From Mogibacterium sp. (GTDB taxonomy: Bacteria > Bacillota > Clostridia > Peptostreptococcales > Anaerovoracaceae): a DNA stretch of 64,000 nt. Location: contig DUVP01000032.1 of assembly GCA_012840975.1 (NCBI GenBank), positions 124,001 through 188,000 of the forward strand, written 5' to 3'. Shown piece by piece: positions 44,244 to 51,851 of this stretch (positions within the stretch are counted from its first letter, which is position 1; each line of letters starts with the position of its first letter). Below the pieces are notes generated by a model. It ran no database searches, had not been told where the DNA came from, and worked only from the letters and a program-made list of their open reading frames with translations. Both the position numbers and the translations under genes were made by a program.

Positions 44244-44720
44244 TTAAAGCCCTCTCTCTTTCTTAAGCATAGAAATTTTAAGCCTTTTAATACATTCTCT
44301 TACATCATCATCAGTGTAATTATTCTCACCTACTATATTAGACTCTATACCCTCCGGATTCTTATTGAAATCCACAACATCCTTAAGATAAGGACTGTCT
44401 ACTACAAATGTTCCGGCTGTACCGCTCCAGTTCAGACCTGCCACCGGAATACCTCTCTTACCGAGTTCGTTAACGCAGTTAACGTAATCCACGTCAAGAT
44501 TGCCCCATCCGTCTGATGAGACGATTACTCCGTCCGGTCTGGCACATTCTGCTACTACAGCTGCCGTTCTGGAACATCTTATCTTCTGTTCATTTCCTTC
44601 AGGGGATCCGAAAATCAGAACACCCATGAGATCTATACCTTTATCTTCACCTAGAATCCTGATCAGAGGATCTCTGAAATGATGTAAGCTTGTTTCCTTG
44701 GTTGAAGGTCCTACTCCCAT
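44244..44720 (-). CDS. prdE: Proline reductase cluster protein PrdE
   Basis: 158 aa, homologous to the C-terminal (pyruvoyl) part of PrdA: GPSTKETSLHHFRDPLI corresponds to GPASKEMSRHYWREPLV of PrdA, and IFGSPEGNEQKIRCSRTAAVV to VGSPQANTEKFYVSRRLGQMV. The residue aligned with the PrdA pyruvoyl-precursor cysteine is glycine, so no pyruvoyl group is expected. It lies 12 nt after prdD with an AAGGAGG site. It is a known accessory gene of prd clusters; its biochemical role is unsettled. Confidence 0.9.
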   Translation of the reverse strand: MGVGPSTKETSLHHFRDPLIRILGEDKGIDLMGVLIFGSPEGNEQKIRCSRTAAVVAECARPDGVIVSSDGWGNLDVDYVNCVNELGKRGIPVAGLNWSGTAGTFVVDSPYLKDVVDFNKNPEGIESNIVGENNYTDDDVRECIKRLKISMLKKERGL

Positions 44721-44732
44721 AATATATCCTCC

Positions 44733-45500
44733 TTAATTCATAGAATGTATAGCGCCGTCTCTAAACTCGTTAGGAGTCAGCATTATCGGCATACATCCAT
44801 AGTCTATAAGCGATCTTCCGCCTTCTACTCCGCTTGGCTCATCCGGAAATATCCAGGTATCAAGCATTGCCCCGTGAGCAATCATTTCTTTGATAACAAG
44901 GACTTTCTTCTGACCTTTCCTTATTCTGTCGTAGTACTCATGGCTCTCTGTGCATTTCATTCCGTCAAACTTCTTTAACTGCAGACGGAATGTTGTCATC
45001 CATTCTTCTACAGCTCTATACGCTTCAATTATTGCCTGTCTTTCCTGGCCCATTCCTTCCTTGAAGGTAATATCAAATGAGATAATAAAATCATCATCTC
45101 CCGGAGTACCGGCTCTGTTCAGATATAACATATCTTTAAGGTTTCCTTCTGATGAGCCGAACTCATGAGCCTGCTTGCCTGCCGTATCAACTCCTGTAGG
45201 CATTACATAGACACCGGTTATGGTATGTGTTATTCCTTCACCGCATTTCCCCAAAACCTTGGTTGATATCGGAATTATATCCATGATGGTATTAGTATAT
45301 CTGTCATGGTCGCCCGGATTGATAATCTGAATGTCTATTTTCTCTATAACTTCCTTGTACTTCTCTGTTAAAGCATCCAGACCGTCGTTGTTGAGAGTCA
45401 TCTTGCCGTCTATAGTAACCTTGTTTTCCTCTCCGAAACTTACTTCGGTCATATGAAATGCTTTAATAACTAATCTCCTTAGTTCAATATCATTTGGCAT
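44733..45500 (-). CDS. prdD: Proline reductase cluster protein PrdD
   Basis: 255 aa, homologous to the central part of PrdA: HEFGSSEGNLKDMLYLNRAGTPGDDDFIISF corresponds to GEFGSSEGFIDENMQWGRPGAVDKGEIIIKY of PrdA, and VLVIKEMIAHGAMLDTWIFPDEPSG to VVIVKEIMGQGAMHDNYLFPIEPVG. It ends in DGAIHSMN, exactly where PrdA has its processing site. With PrdE it forms a two-gene PrdA paralogue. A terminator lies between prdB and prdD, and a TATAAT-like box before prdD may start an extra transcript. Confidence 0.9.
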   Translation of the reverse strand: MPNDIELRRLVIKAFHMTEVSFGEENKVTIDGKMTLNNDGLDALTEKYKEVIEKIDIQIINPGDHDRYTNTIMDIIPISTKVLGKCGEGITHTITGVYVMPTGVDTAGKQAHEFGSSEGNLKDMLYLNRAGTPGDDDFIISFDITFKEGMGQERQAIIEAYRAVEEWMTTFRLQLKKFDGMKCTESHEYYDRIRKGQKKVLVIKEMIAHGAMLDTWIFPDEPSGVEGGRSLIDYGCMPIMLTPNEFRDGAIHSMN

Positions 45501-45585
45501 TGTGTTTTCACCTCACGTTTCATTGATATTGGAATACTTGCATTTACGATTATACATTATAGTCTAAACTTTAGTTAGTATTATT

Positions 45586-45619
45586 ATAAAAAATTATGGG
45601 GGCATTTACATGCCCCCAT
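45586..45619 (-). terminator. Terminator between prdB and prdD
   Basis: On the minus strand ATGGGGGCA/TGCCCCCAT (9 bp, 6-nt loop) is followed by AATTTTTT, 46 nt after the prdB stop. A second small hairpin (ACGGC/GCCGT, 45623-45636) precedes it. It would lower expression of prdD-prdE relative to prdA-prdB. Confidence 0.82.
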
Positions 45620-45664
45620 CTACGGCACGAGCCGTTGTCCTATTATATTAATTTAGGTTCGCTA

Positions 45665-46390
45665 TTAAATTGCTGCATGATACTCATATGGTAGCGGAAC
45701 AATCTTGCCCGGGCTCTCAAGTATCTCAAGCTGCTTTAGACTGTCTCTACAAATAGCTGTCTGCATCTCGATATCATGAGGTGCTCCCGCGTTAGCTCCC
45801 ATAGGTACCAGCGGTGCAACTGCACGAGGTGTACCGGCCTGTCTTACTACAGGCGGAAGTGCCGCGACGATAACTGTAGGAATTCCCACAGCTTCGATTG
45901 CTCTCTGCACGATTGTTGCAGAGCGGTGGCAAGTTCCTCAGCCTGCAGTCATTAACACTGCATCGACTCCCTGTTCTTTGAAGAACTCGGCAATCTCAGG
46001 ACCTGTTTCATCGGTAAACTTCTGAATGTTTCCGCCGCCGCCCATGAATCCTACGTTATGCTCGGCAACGCCTTTGATGAATCCTTCTTCTGCAAGTTCT
46101 TTCAGTCTTTCATATGGGAACATGCAGTTGATGTCCTTGTTTACGTCAGAGTTGTCATATCCGCCGTGGCTTACCATAAGCTCTTCCGGCTTGGAATCGC
46201 TGTCTACCTGTCTCCAGCCGAAGTCTCCGGCAAGGTTAAATCTCTTGTCGTCTTTTCTATGTACACCTGCAGCTGTTGCAAGCCCTACGATCATTTCGCT
46301 CAGCGGCTTAGTAACAGGAGCCCAAACCGGTGGTGGTGTTATAGGTACAAAGATTTCAGATTGTAAACCTTTTATAACTGTTAAACTCAT
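45665..46390 (-). CDS. prdB: D-proline reductase selenoprotein subunit PrdB (in-frame UGA = selenocysteine)
   Basis: 241 aa with a selenocysteine. The ORF track splits it in two at a TGA (45938-45940), but the frame continues: VLMTAG-U-GTCHRSATIVQRAIEAVG, the established active-site context of PrdB, and downstream PMGANAGAPHDIEMQ is also conserved. A SECIS hairpin follows the UGA. The start is the ATG at 46390 (MSLTVIKGLQSEIF), preceded by GAGGAGG; the ATG 6 codons earlier overlaps the ribosome site. PrdB attacks D-proline bound to the PrdA pyruvoyl group and opens the ring to 5-aminovalerate. It lies 4 nt after the small gene following prdA. Confidence 0.96.
45903..45923 (-). promoter_or_regulatory. 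Bacterial SECIS hairpin in prdB
   Basis: On the minus strand a perfect 7-bp stem CTCTGCA/TGCAGAG encloses a 7-nt loop ACAATCG, starting 14 nt after the UGA codon. Position and size fit a bacterial SECIS element that recruits SelB with selenocysteyl-tRNA. Confidence 0.82.
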
Positions 46391-46394
46391 TTGT

Positions 46395-46670
46395 TTATTC
46401 CTCCTCATTTTTTTTTGAAATTTCTATACGACGCTGTTCTCGGATTGTAATATTATTGAAATATTTGTCGTTGACTTCAGGTCCTTCCTGTTCTACGAAG
46501 CTCATATTAAAAGCAACCTTCTGTCCTATCTCGAGCGGATATTCAGATATCACCATTCGTTTAGGTACGCTCAAAAATCCGATACGACCCATAAGATCCA
46601 TATCTACAGAACCGTCCTTCAATCCCACGATGACTCCTTCCATTCTGATTATCCTGTCTCCGTATTTCAT
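46395..46670 (-). CDS. Small conserved prd-cluster protein (CBO2463/CBO2479-type)
   Basis: 91 aa. A beta-rich small domain (MKYGDRIIRMEGVIVGLKDG, DLMGRIGFLSVPKRMVIS) is followed by a charged tail. A gene of this size and kind is regularly found between prdA and prdB in proline reductase operons and resembles what databases name the CBO2463/CBO2479 domain. Its function is unknown; with PrdA 24 nt upstream and PrdB directly downstream, an assembly or structural role is likely. Confidence 0.8.
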   Translation of the reverse strand: MKYGDRIIRMEGVIVGLKDGSVDMDLMGRIGFLSVPKRMVISEYPLEIGQKVAFNMSFVEQEGPEVNDKYFNNITIREQRRIEISKKNEEE

Positions 46671-46694
46671 AAATTTTTCTCCATTAAACTTAAA

Positions 46695-48545
46695 TTAGTC
46701 GTATTTTTCTCTTCTCTTGTCTGACATTGGCAGAGACTGTTCATTTTCAACTCTCTCGACTGTACGGCCGGTAGCCTTTTCAATAATCTCGAGGTTGTTG
46801 TTCTTAACGTTTACATTGTACTTTCTCTCTGCTTCTAAAATAGGTTCGCCTGCCATCTTAGCCTTGAGCATTGCAATACCTCTTATAGCATCTTCTTCGC
46901 AGAGACAGTTACACTCAAGAACTTCGTTCTCAATACCGGACATTGACTTATTAAGGTCAACCATTGCGTCACAGTACTTATTACCGACTACGAGAGCTCC
47001 CTGAACTGCGCAGAATGAGAATCCGACAACCGGAATTCCTCTCTTACCGATGTTCTCAATATGTGTTACAAAGTCAACGTGGTTGTTTCCGAATCCTTCA
47101 GTTGTTACAAATGCACCGTCTACGTCGAGCATTTCTACCATCTGACCAAGTCTTCTGGATACATAGAACTTCTCTGTGTTTGCCTGAGGGGATCCTACGA
47201 AAATAACTCCGCAAAGGTCAATTTCTTCATCATGAAGAGCTTCGAGTACGAGCGGTTCTCTCCAGTAATGTCTTGACATCTCTTTTGAAGCAGGTCCGAT
47301 GCAAGTCAGAGCGTGGATACATCCGTCAAGTACTTCAAGTGGGGATGCAGCTACAGGAACGTTACCAAGGTCTACGTTAGGCTTAGCCCCAAGTGTTCCT
47401 ACCGGTTCGATCGGGAACAGGTAGTTGTCGTGCATAGCTCCCTGACCCATGATTTCCTTAACGATAACGACTTTCTTCTTTCCAGGTCTTCTAACCTGCT
47501 GAAGAACCTGAACTTCTCTAGGCTCATCTTCAAGTTTCTTCATAGCATTTCTGATTTCCTGAGTTACGAAATCAACAGTACAGTGAGCATCCATCGGACC
47601 AGGTCTTTCCATGTTCTTTCCGTTCAGGATAGTAACCTGGTATTTGATAATGATTTCGCCCTTGTCTACAGCACCCGGACGACCCCACTGCATGTTCTCA
47701 TCAATAAATCCTTCTGAAGAACCGAACTCACCAATCTGAACTCCTTCTTCTGTAGTTCCTGTAACCATTGTAACTACACCGTCAAGAACTCTTGTAACAC
47801 CTTCGCCGAGATCATCATCATCGCTTTCTTTTGTAGCGATTGGCTGTACGTCCATAACTGCTTCTGAGTATGTATGGTAGTTATCAGGTGTTATGACTTC
47901 AATCTTCAGATCTGTTGTGATTGAGTGATGAGCAAGTGCTTCCGCTTCAATGCCTTCTCTGATATAGAGAGTTGTTCCTTCGATCTTTGTCTCAGGTCCT
48001 CTCTTAACTTCTTCGATTAGATAGTGTTTTCTGGTAAGTTCTCTTACAACCTTCTCCTCTTCAACAACTGCCGGAGCTGCTGCCGGAGCTGCGCCTGCCG
48101 ATACAACAGGAGCTGCACCTGCTACTGCAGGAACGCCAACACCTGTAGGGATCTGGATGTCGATATTCTTACCTTCGCCGATGTGCAAACTGATATATCC
48201 GCCTGCCACAGGTGCTGCTGCTACAGGTGCTGCCTCTACAGGTGCTTCTTCTGCTGCTACAACTTCTTCTGCAGGGGAATCTGTTTCAATTGCGTCAAAT
48301 TTGTCAACGATATCAGCAGTGATTGCTGTGAGGGAATCAACGGTCTTAGTAATCTTTGTTCCGTTCAATACCTGTCCAATTTTCAGTGCTCCATCAAGGT
48401 TAAGCAATCCGGAATCCACCAGATCCGGGAAAATAGCCGGGTCCTCAAGGTTTGCAGGTGTCAGTTCTGTACCTGCTTCTACTCTGCAGCAGAGTACTGC
48501 TGGATCGTTAGCATGTTGTTTAGCTGTTTCAGCCGTAATTGACAT
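46695..48545 (-). CDS. prdA: D-proline reductase proprotein PrdA
   Basis: 616 aa proprotein. The N-terminal domain (1-75) is followed by an Ala/Pro/Val-rich linker, a biotinyl/lipoyl-like GGYISLHIGEGKNIDIQIP stretch and another Ala/Pro linker. The central domain (GEFGSSEGF, VVIVKEIMGQGAMHDNYLFPIEP) leads to the self-cleavage site DGCIHALT-CIGPASKEM near residue 415, where Cys becomes the pyruvoyl group. The C-terminal part binds substrate. Together with PrdB it reduces D-proline to 5-aminovalerate. AAGGAGG precedes the ATG. It is the second gene of the prdC-prdA operon. Confidence 0.95.
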   Translation of the reverse strand: MSITAETAKQHANDPAVLCCRVEAGTELTPANLEDPAIFPDLVDSGLLNLDGALKIGQVLNGTKITKTVDSLTAITADIVDKFDAIETDSPAEEVVAAEEAPVEAAPVAAAPVAGGYISLHIGEGKNIDIQIPTGVGVPAVAGAAPVVSAGAAPAAAPAVVEEEKVVRELTRKHYLIEEVKRGPETKIEGTTLYIREGIEAEALAHHSITTDLKIEVITPDNYHTYSEAVMDVQPIATKESDDDDLGEGVTRVLDGVVTMVTGTTEEGVQIGEFGSSEGFIDENMQWGRPGAVDKGEIIIKYQVTILNGKNMERPGPMDAHCTVDFVTQEIRNAMKKLEDEPREVQVLQQVRRPGKKKVVIVKEIMGQGAMHDNYLFPIEPVGTLGAKPNVDLGNVPVAASPLEVLDGCIHALTCIGPASKEMSRHYWREPLVLEALHDEEIDLCGVIFVGSPQANTEKFYVSRRLGQMVEMLDVDGAFVTTEGFGNNHVDFVTHIENIGKRGIPVVGFSFCAVQGALVVGNKYCDAMVDLNKSMSGIENEVLECNCLCEEDAIRGIAMLKAKMAGEPILEAERKYNVNVKNNNLEIIEKATGRTVERVENEQSLPMSDKRREKYD

Positions 48546-48575
48546 ATCGATCTTCCTCCTTAAATAATTGATGCT

Positions 48576-48602
48576 TACTTATACATCCTCCTCGTATAAG
48601 TA
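48576..48602 (-). promoter_or_regulatory. Inverted repeat with ribosome-site loop upstream of prdA
   Basis: A perfect 9-bp inverted repeat TACTTATAC/GTATAAGTA encloses GAGGAGGAT, 31 nt before the prdA ATG on the minus strand. The loop plus right arm also spells a ribosome site and a three-codon frame ATG-TAT-AAG-TAA. It could be a protein operator or an RNA hairpin affecting prdA translation; the sequence alone cannot decide. Confidence 0.55.
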
Positions 48603-48701
48603 CCTATATGTATTAATAACTCGTCACATCCCTCGATCGGGGGTCAAGAGAAAGACAGAGATTAACACCTTAAATAAAGTTTATAAATTTATATCTGTAT
48701 A

Positions 48702-50048
48702 TTAGTCATTCTCAACGTTATCGACTACATTGAGATCCTGGTCTGCTTGTTTTGATACTCTTAGTGTTCTGTATAATGCGTGTCCGACAGCTCTCATGGC
48801 ATGGTCTGTCATGTGGATGACCTTTAGTCCCATCTTCGGTCCCGATGCCATAACTGTATTTGAGCAGTCTGAGCAGTTACCCATAATAACATATTCGCAA
48901 CCTGCTTTCTTGAAGTCAAGGTTGTTCTGAACCTGTCCCGGACAATTTCCCGGACGTTCGCACTTACGTGTACCGTTCTTCTGTTCCTGTGCCTGCTTGC
49001 AGTAGCAAACTTTTGTCTCTGTACCATTATATTTGCTCAGAAGATCCTGCATTCTCTCGAGGTTTCCTCCGCACGCACACACCAGGAGTCCTGTTTTTGC
49101 TCCATGGAGATCCAGGAACGGAACTGTTACAAGTATAGCACCTGTTGTCTTTGTTATAGGTTCATCCAGTGTACCGGCTCTTCCTGTAAAAGAACCTCCA
49201 AATATGATTTCACCGTATTCGCCCTCAATTCCGCCTGCTCTTTCAATTAAAGAAGCAACGCTTGTTCCTACAGGGACATTCTCAAATACATGTGCTTCGT
49301 TACCGCCGGCGATTCTTCCTCTTACTGTAATATTCTTGTCGATCAGAGGCTTCTGATTCTCAATAGCCTCAAGACATGAATAAACTGTTTCGCTGTTAAC
49401 AACTACAGCATTTGCTGCTGACGGAAGCTTGTCCGGTTCAAGTTCAATACCGAGACATTCTCTGACTACAGCTCTTTCTTCGCCCATTGGATAGATATCC
49501 GGAAGAAGATGTCTTTCAACTGAAGGTTCATCTTTGAGAATAGCATCAAGAGCCTCTATTGCGGTTCTGTTCTTCTTCTTGATAGCAATAATTCCCTTAT
49601 CTGCTCCTGCAATCTCCATCAGATACTTAAGGCCTCTAACCAATCCTTCAGGGTCTCCGATAATCTGACGGATATTGTGTTCGAGTCCCGGCTCACATTC
49701 GGCAGCGTTAACGAGAACATATCCTTTATCAAGATTTGCATTCAATTTGATTGCTGTAGGGAAACCCGCACCGCCCTGGCCGATGACACCTGCTTCAGCT
49801 ATCATCTCAAGATTGGTTCCCTTTTTGATCTTGACAAATTTTTCCGGTTGCTCATCATCCGGTTTGATGATTATCCTATCATCAGTGATTTCTTCTACAA
49901 CGCCGTATACGCTTGAGTGAACGTTGGCACCGAGACCTGTAGGAGTCGCAATAAGAGTACCTTTCTTAACCTTATCGCCTACCTTTACAATCGGTTCACA
50001 TGGCTTGCCAATCGCACCTTGTTTAAGCAGCATCTGAATGTTTTCCAT
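48702..50048 (-). CDS. prdC: Proline reductase-associated electron transfer protein PrdC
   Basis: 448 aa from the ATG at 50048, 22 codons inside the track's ORF, supported by GGAGAGAAGGAAC and the conserved start MENIQMLLKQGAIGKPCEPIVKVGDKV. It is RnfC-like: N-terminal lipoyl-like barrel, GVIGQGGAGFPTAIKL (NADH/FMN-type glycine loop) near residue 110, SLBB region, and a Cys-rich C-terminus (LLVCACGG, KVCYCKQ, CERPGNCPG, GNCSDCSN). No in-frame UGA is present. It probably passes electrons from NADH or Rnf-linked carriers to PrdAB. It is the first gene of the operon. Confidence 0.92.
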   Translation of the reverse strand: MENIQMLLKQGAIGKPCEPIVKVGDKVKKGTLIATPTGLGANVHSSVYGVVEEITDDRIIIKPDDEQPEKFVKIKKGTNLEMIAEAGVIGQGGAGFPTAIKLNANLDKGYVLVNAAECEPGLEHNIRQIIGDPEGLVRGLKYLMEIAGADKGIIAIKKKNRTAIEALDAILKDEPSVERHLLPDIYPMGEERAVVRECLGIELEPDKLPSAANAVVVNSETVYSCLEAIENQKPLIDKNITVRGRIAGGNEAHVFENVPVGTSVASLIERAGGIEGEYGEIIFGGSFTGRAGTLDEPITKTTGAILVTVPFLDLHGAKTGLLVCACGGNLERMQDLLSKYNGTETKVCYCKQAQEQKNGTRKCERPGNCPGQVQNNLDFKKAGCEYVIMGNCSDCSNTVMASGPKMGLKVIHMTDHAMRAVGHALYRTLRVSKQADQDLNVVDNVEND

Positions 50049-50130
50049 GTTCCTTCTCTCCTTAATTCTACACTTTTTTTCTTTTACAAATAATTTACGC
50101 ACAAAAAAATTCACTTCCGTGCCAGTTACA

Positions 50131-50159
50131 ACTATAACATTTTACATTATTTATATCAA
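50131..50159 (-). promoter_or_regulatory. Promoter of the prdC-prdA operon
   Basis: On the minus strand -35 TTGATA and -10 TATAGT are separated by 17 bp, each one base off consensus. The start point falls about 75 nt before the prdC ATG. The 445-bp gap between prdC and prdF (50049-50493) holds only this and the opposing prdF promoter; no gene or prdR is present. Confidence 0.7.
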
Positions 50160-50390
50160 TGATAGTTTGTGAACTTCTATTCATAAAAGCTATAGATTTT
50201 TGCCCTGAGAAAAGACTGTTTTTTTATAGAACTTTATGTATTTTTTTTAATGCAACTTGATTGCAGCACCGCTTTTTATATTTAGAATCATATATTGTGA
50301 AATTTCATAAAATCAAAAAATCTACTTGTTTGTAAATCCCAAATTATGCAATTTTAAGCTAAATATAATGCTTTAATCGACCCTCTTTTA

Positions 50391-50438
50391 TTGACATTCT
50401 TTCTTCCTTTACGTTATCATTGTAACGGTGAGATCACC
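50391..50438 (+). promoter_or_regulatory. prdF promoter with downstream palindrome
   Basis: -35 TTGACA (50391-50396) and -10 TATCAT (50415-50420) are 18 bp apart. A short palindrome GGTGAGATCACC (50427-50438) lies right at the predicted start point and may be an operator. prdF starts 55 nt further on, with AAGGAGGT. Confidence 0.7.
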
Positions 50439-50493
50439 CTTTCACCTTTTAATTATAATAAATTTCTATTTACTTTTAAGGAGGTAATCATCA

Positions 50494-51537
50494 ATGGCAA
50501 TGAAGCTAGAAGCTAAGATTAACTATGATCTCTATGATAAGCAGGTTCTCAGAACTATTGAAGCACATACAGAAGGCGAATACTGTAGAGTATCCCTCGA
50601 CTGTCCTGATGTTCCGGGAAATACCATGATTGAGAAGAAGCATTATCTCGAGGATCATTATGATCATCTAAGAACCATGCTAATGTACGAGCCTCGCGGA
50701 CACCACGATATGTTCGGTGCTTTCATTTGCGAGCCTGTTAACCCTGAAGCAGATTTCGGAGTATTCTTCCTTGATGGCGGCGGTTATCTGAATATGTGCG
50801 GACACTGCACAATCGGTACCGTTACCGCTATCCTTGAAGGCGGACTTATGGAAATGAAAGAGCCTGAAACTGAAGTAGTTCTTGAAGCTCCTGCAGGTCT
50901 GATCAGAACAGTTGCACAGTGCAAAGACGGAAAGGTTACCGGAGTAACTATGACCAACGTTCCTGCTTTCGTTTATTTGAGAGATCAACGCGTTGAATAC
51001 CAGGGCAAAGATGTCGTATTTGACATTTGCTTTGGCGGATCATTCTTCGCTCTTGTTGATACCGAGAAGAACTTCGGACTTAAAGTCGGTGTTGATACAG
51101 CTAAGTTCCTTACCGAATGGTCAAGCTTTGCACTTAAGGCAATCGCAGAACAAATTAAGGTACAGCACCCGACTCTGGACATCACATCAGTTGACCTGAT
51201 TGAAAACTACTCAACAACAGATACTCCGGATGCTGATCTCAGGAACCTTGTAATCTTCGGTAACGCTGACAGCCCACAGCTCGACAGATCTCCATGCGGA
51301 ACAGGTACTTCTGCCAAGCTTTCTCTTCTCTATGCAAACGGAGAAATTCAGGTTGGTGAAAAATTCGTTTATGAATCATTCATAGGCACAAAATTCATCG
51401 GCGAAATCAAAGAACTTACCAAGGTTGGCGACATAGACGCAGTTGTTCCGATGGTAACAGGAGCTGCTTATCTCTGCGGAGAAGCTAAGTGGTTCATGGA
51501 TCCGGACGACAAGATGACAAAGGGATTCCAGGTTTAA
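50494..51537 (+). CDS. prdF: Proline racemase
   Basis: 347 aa. The two catalytic cysteines lie in the conserved motifs NMCGHCTIGTVTA (near residue 100) and DRSPCGTGTSAKLSLL (near 270), and RTIEAHTEGEYCRV is the usual N-terminal motif. Both cysteines identify a racemase; in 4-hydroxyproline-related dehydratases one is a threonine. It interconverts L- and D-proline, supplying the D-isomer for PrdAB. It is divergent from prdC rather than at the end of the operon. Confidence 0.95.
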   Translation: MAMKLEAKINYDLYDKQVLRTIEAHTEGEYCRVSLDCPDVPGNTMIEKKHYLEDHYDHLRTMLMYEPRGHHDMFGAFICEPVNPEADFGVFFLDGGGYLNMCGHCTIGTVTAILEGGLMEMKEPETEVVLEAPAGLIRTVAQCKDGKVTGVTMTNVPAFVYLRDQRVEYQGKDVVFDICFGGSFFALVDTEKNFGLKVGVDTAKFLTEWSSFALKAIAEQIKVQHPTLDITSVDLIENYSTTDTPDADLRNLVIFGNADSPQLDRSPCGTGTSAKLSLLYANGEIQVGEKFVYESFIGTKFIGEIKELTKVGDIDAVVPMVTGAAYLCGEAKWFMDPDDKMTKGFQV

Positions 51538-51565
51538 TCTTAAAGTATAATCTAGCAATTAAAAG

Positions 51566-51600
51566 AAGGCCGACCCTCGTAACAGTCGGCCTTTATTTTT
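51566..51600 (+). terminator. Terminator of prdF
   Basis: A perfect 9-bp stem AAGGCCGAC/GTCGGCCTT with a 10-nt loop and TATTTTT tail, 28 nt after the stop. A further inverted repeat TCGGTTTA/TAAACCGA lies at 51610-51632 without an obvious role. Confidence 0.88.
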
Positions 51601-51674
51601 AAAACCAACTCGGTTTATAAACGGTAAACCGACAGCTTTCGATGATACCCGGTTCATTTTTTGAACTGCTTTCA

Positions 51675-51703
51675 TTGACTTTAATATAGATTTATTGTAG
51701 TAT
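51675..51703 (+). promoter_or_regulatory. Promoter of tRNA-Arg
   Basis: -35 TTGACT and -10 TAGTAT separated by 17 bp; the tRNA begins 16 nt after the -10 box. Confidence 0.7.
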
Positions 51704-51718
51704 GTTCGAGTAGTTTAT

Positions 51719-51795
51719 GTACCCGTAGCTCAATCGGATAGAGTGTCTGACTACGAATCAGAAGGTTCGGGGTTCGAGCCCCTGCGGGTACACCA
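51719..51795 (+). tRNA. tRNA-Arg (anticodon ACG)
   Basis: 77 nt including the encoded CCA. Acceptor stem GTACCCG/CGGGTAC, anticodon arm TCTGA-CTACGAA-TCAGA with anticodon ACG (A34 expected to become inosine), and T-arm GGGGTTCGAGCCCC. It reads CGU/CGC/CGA. It is a single gene with its own promoter and terminator. Confidence 0.96.
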
Positions 51796-51824
51796 AAGAC
51801 CGCTTTAAACAGCGGTCTTTTTTA
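51796..51824. terminator. Terminator of tRNA-Arg
   Basis: Stem AAAGACCGCT/AGCGGTCTTT (10 bp, 6-nt loop) followed by TTTATTTT directly after the tRNA. It may also serve the convergent CCA-enzyme gene. Confidence 0.88.
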
Positions 51825-51851
51825 TTTTCAGGCTTTAAGAACACAACTTGC

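Noticed and set aside
45665-46408. prdB as a pseudogene broken by a stop codon
   Set aside because: The stop is UGA at the conserved selenocysteine position, the frame continues with conserved PrdB sequence, and a SECIS hairpin is present.
50110-50124. Possible sigma-54 promoter for prdC (TGGCACG on the minus strand)
   Set aside because: The -24 half is good but the -12 half reads TGAAT, lacking the essential GC; a better sigma-70-type promoter overlaps it.
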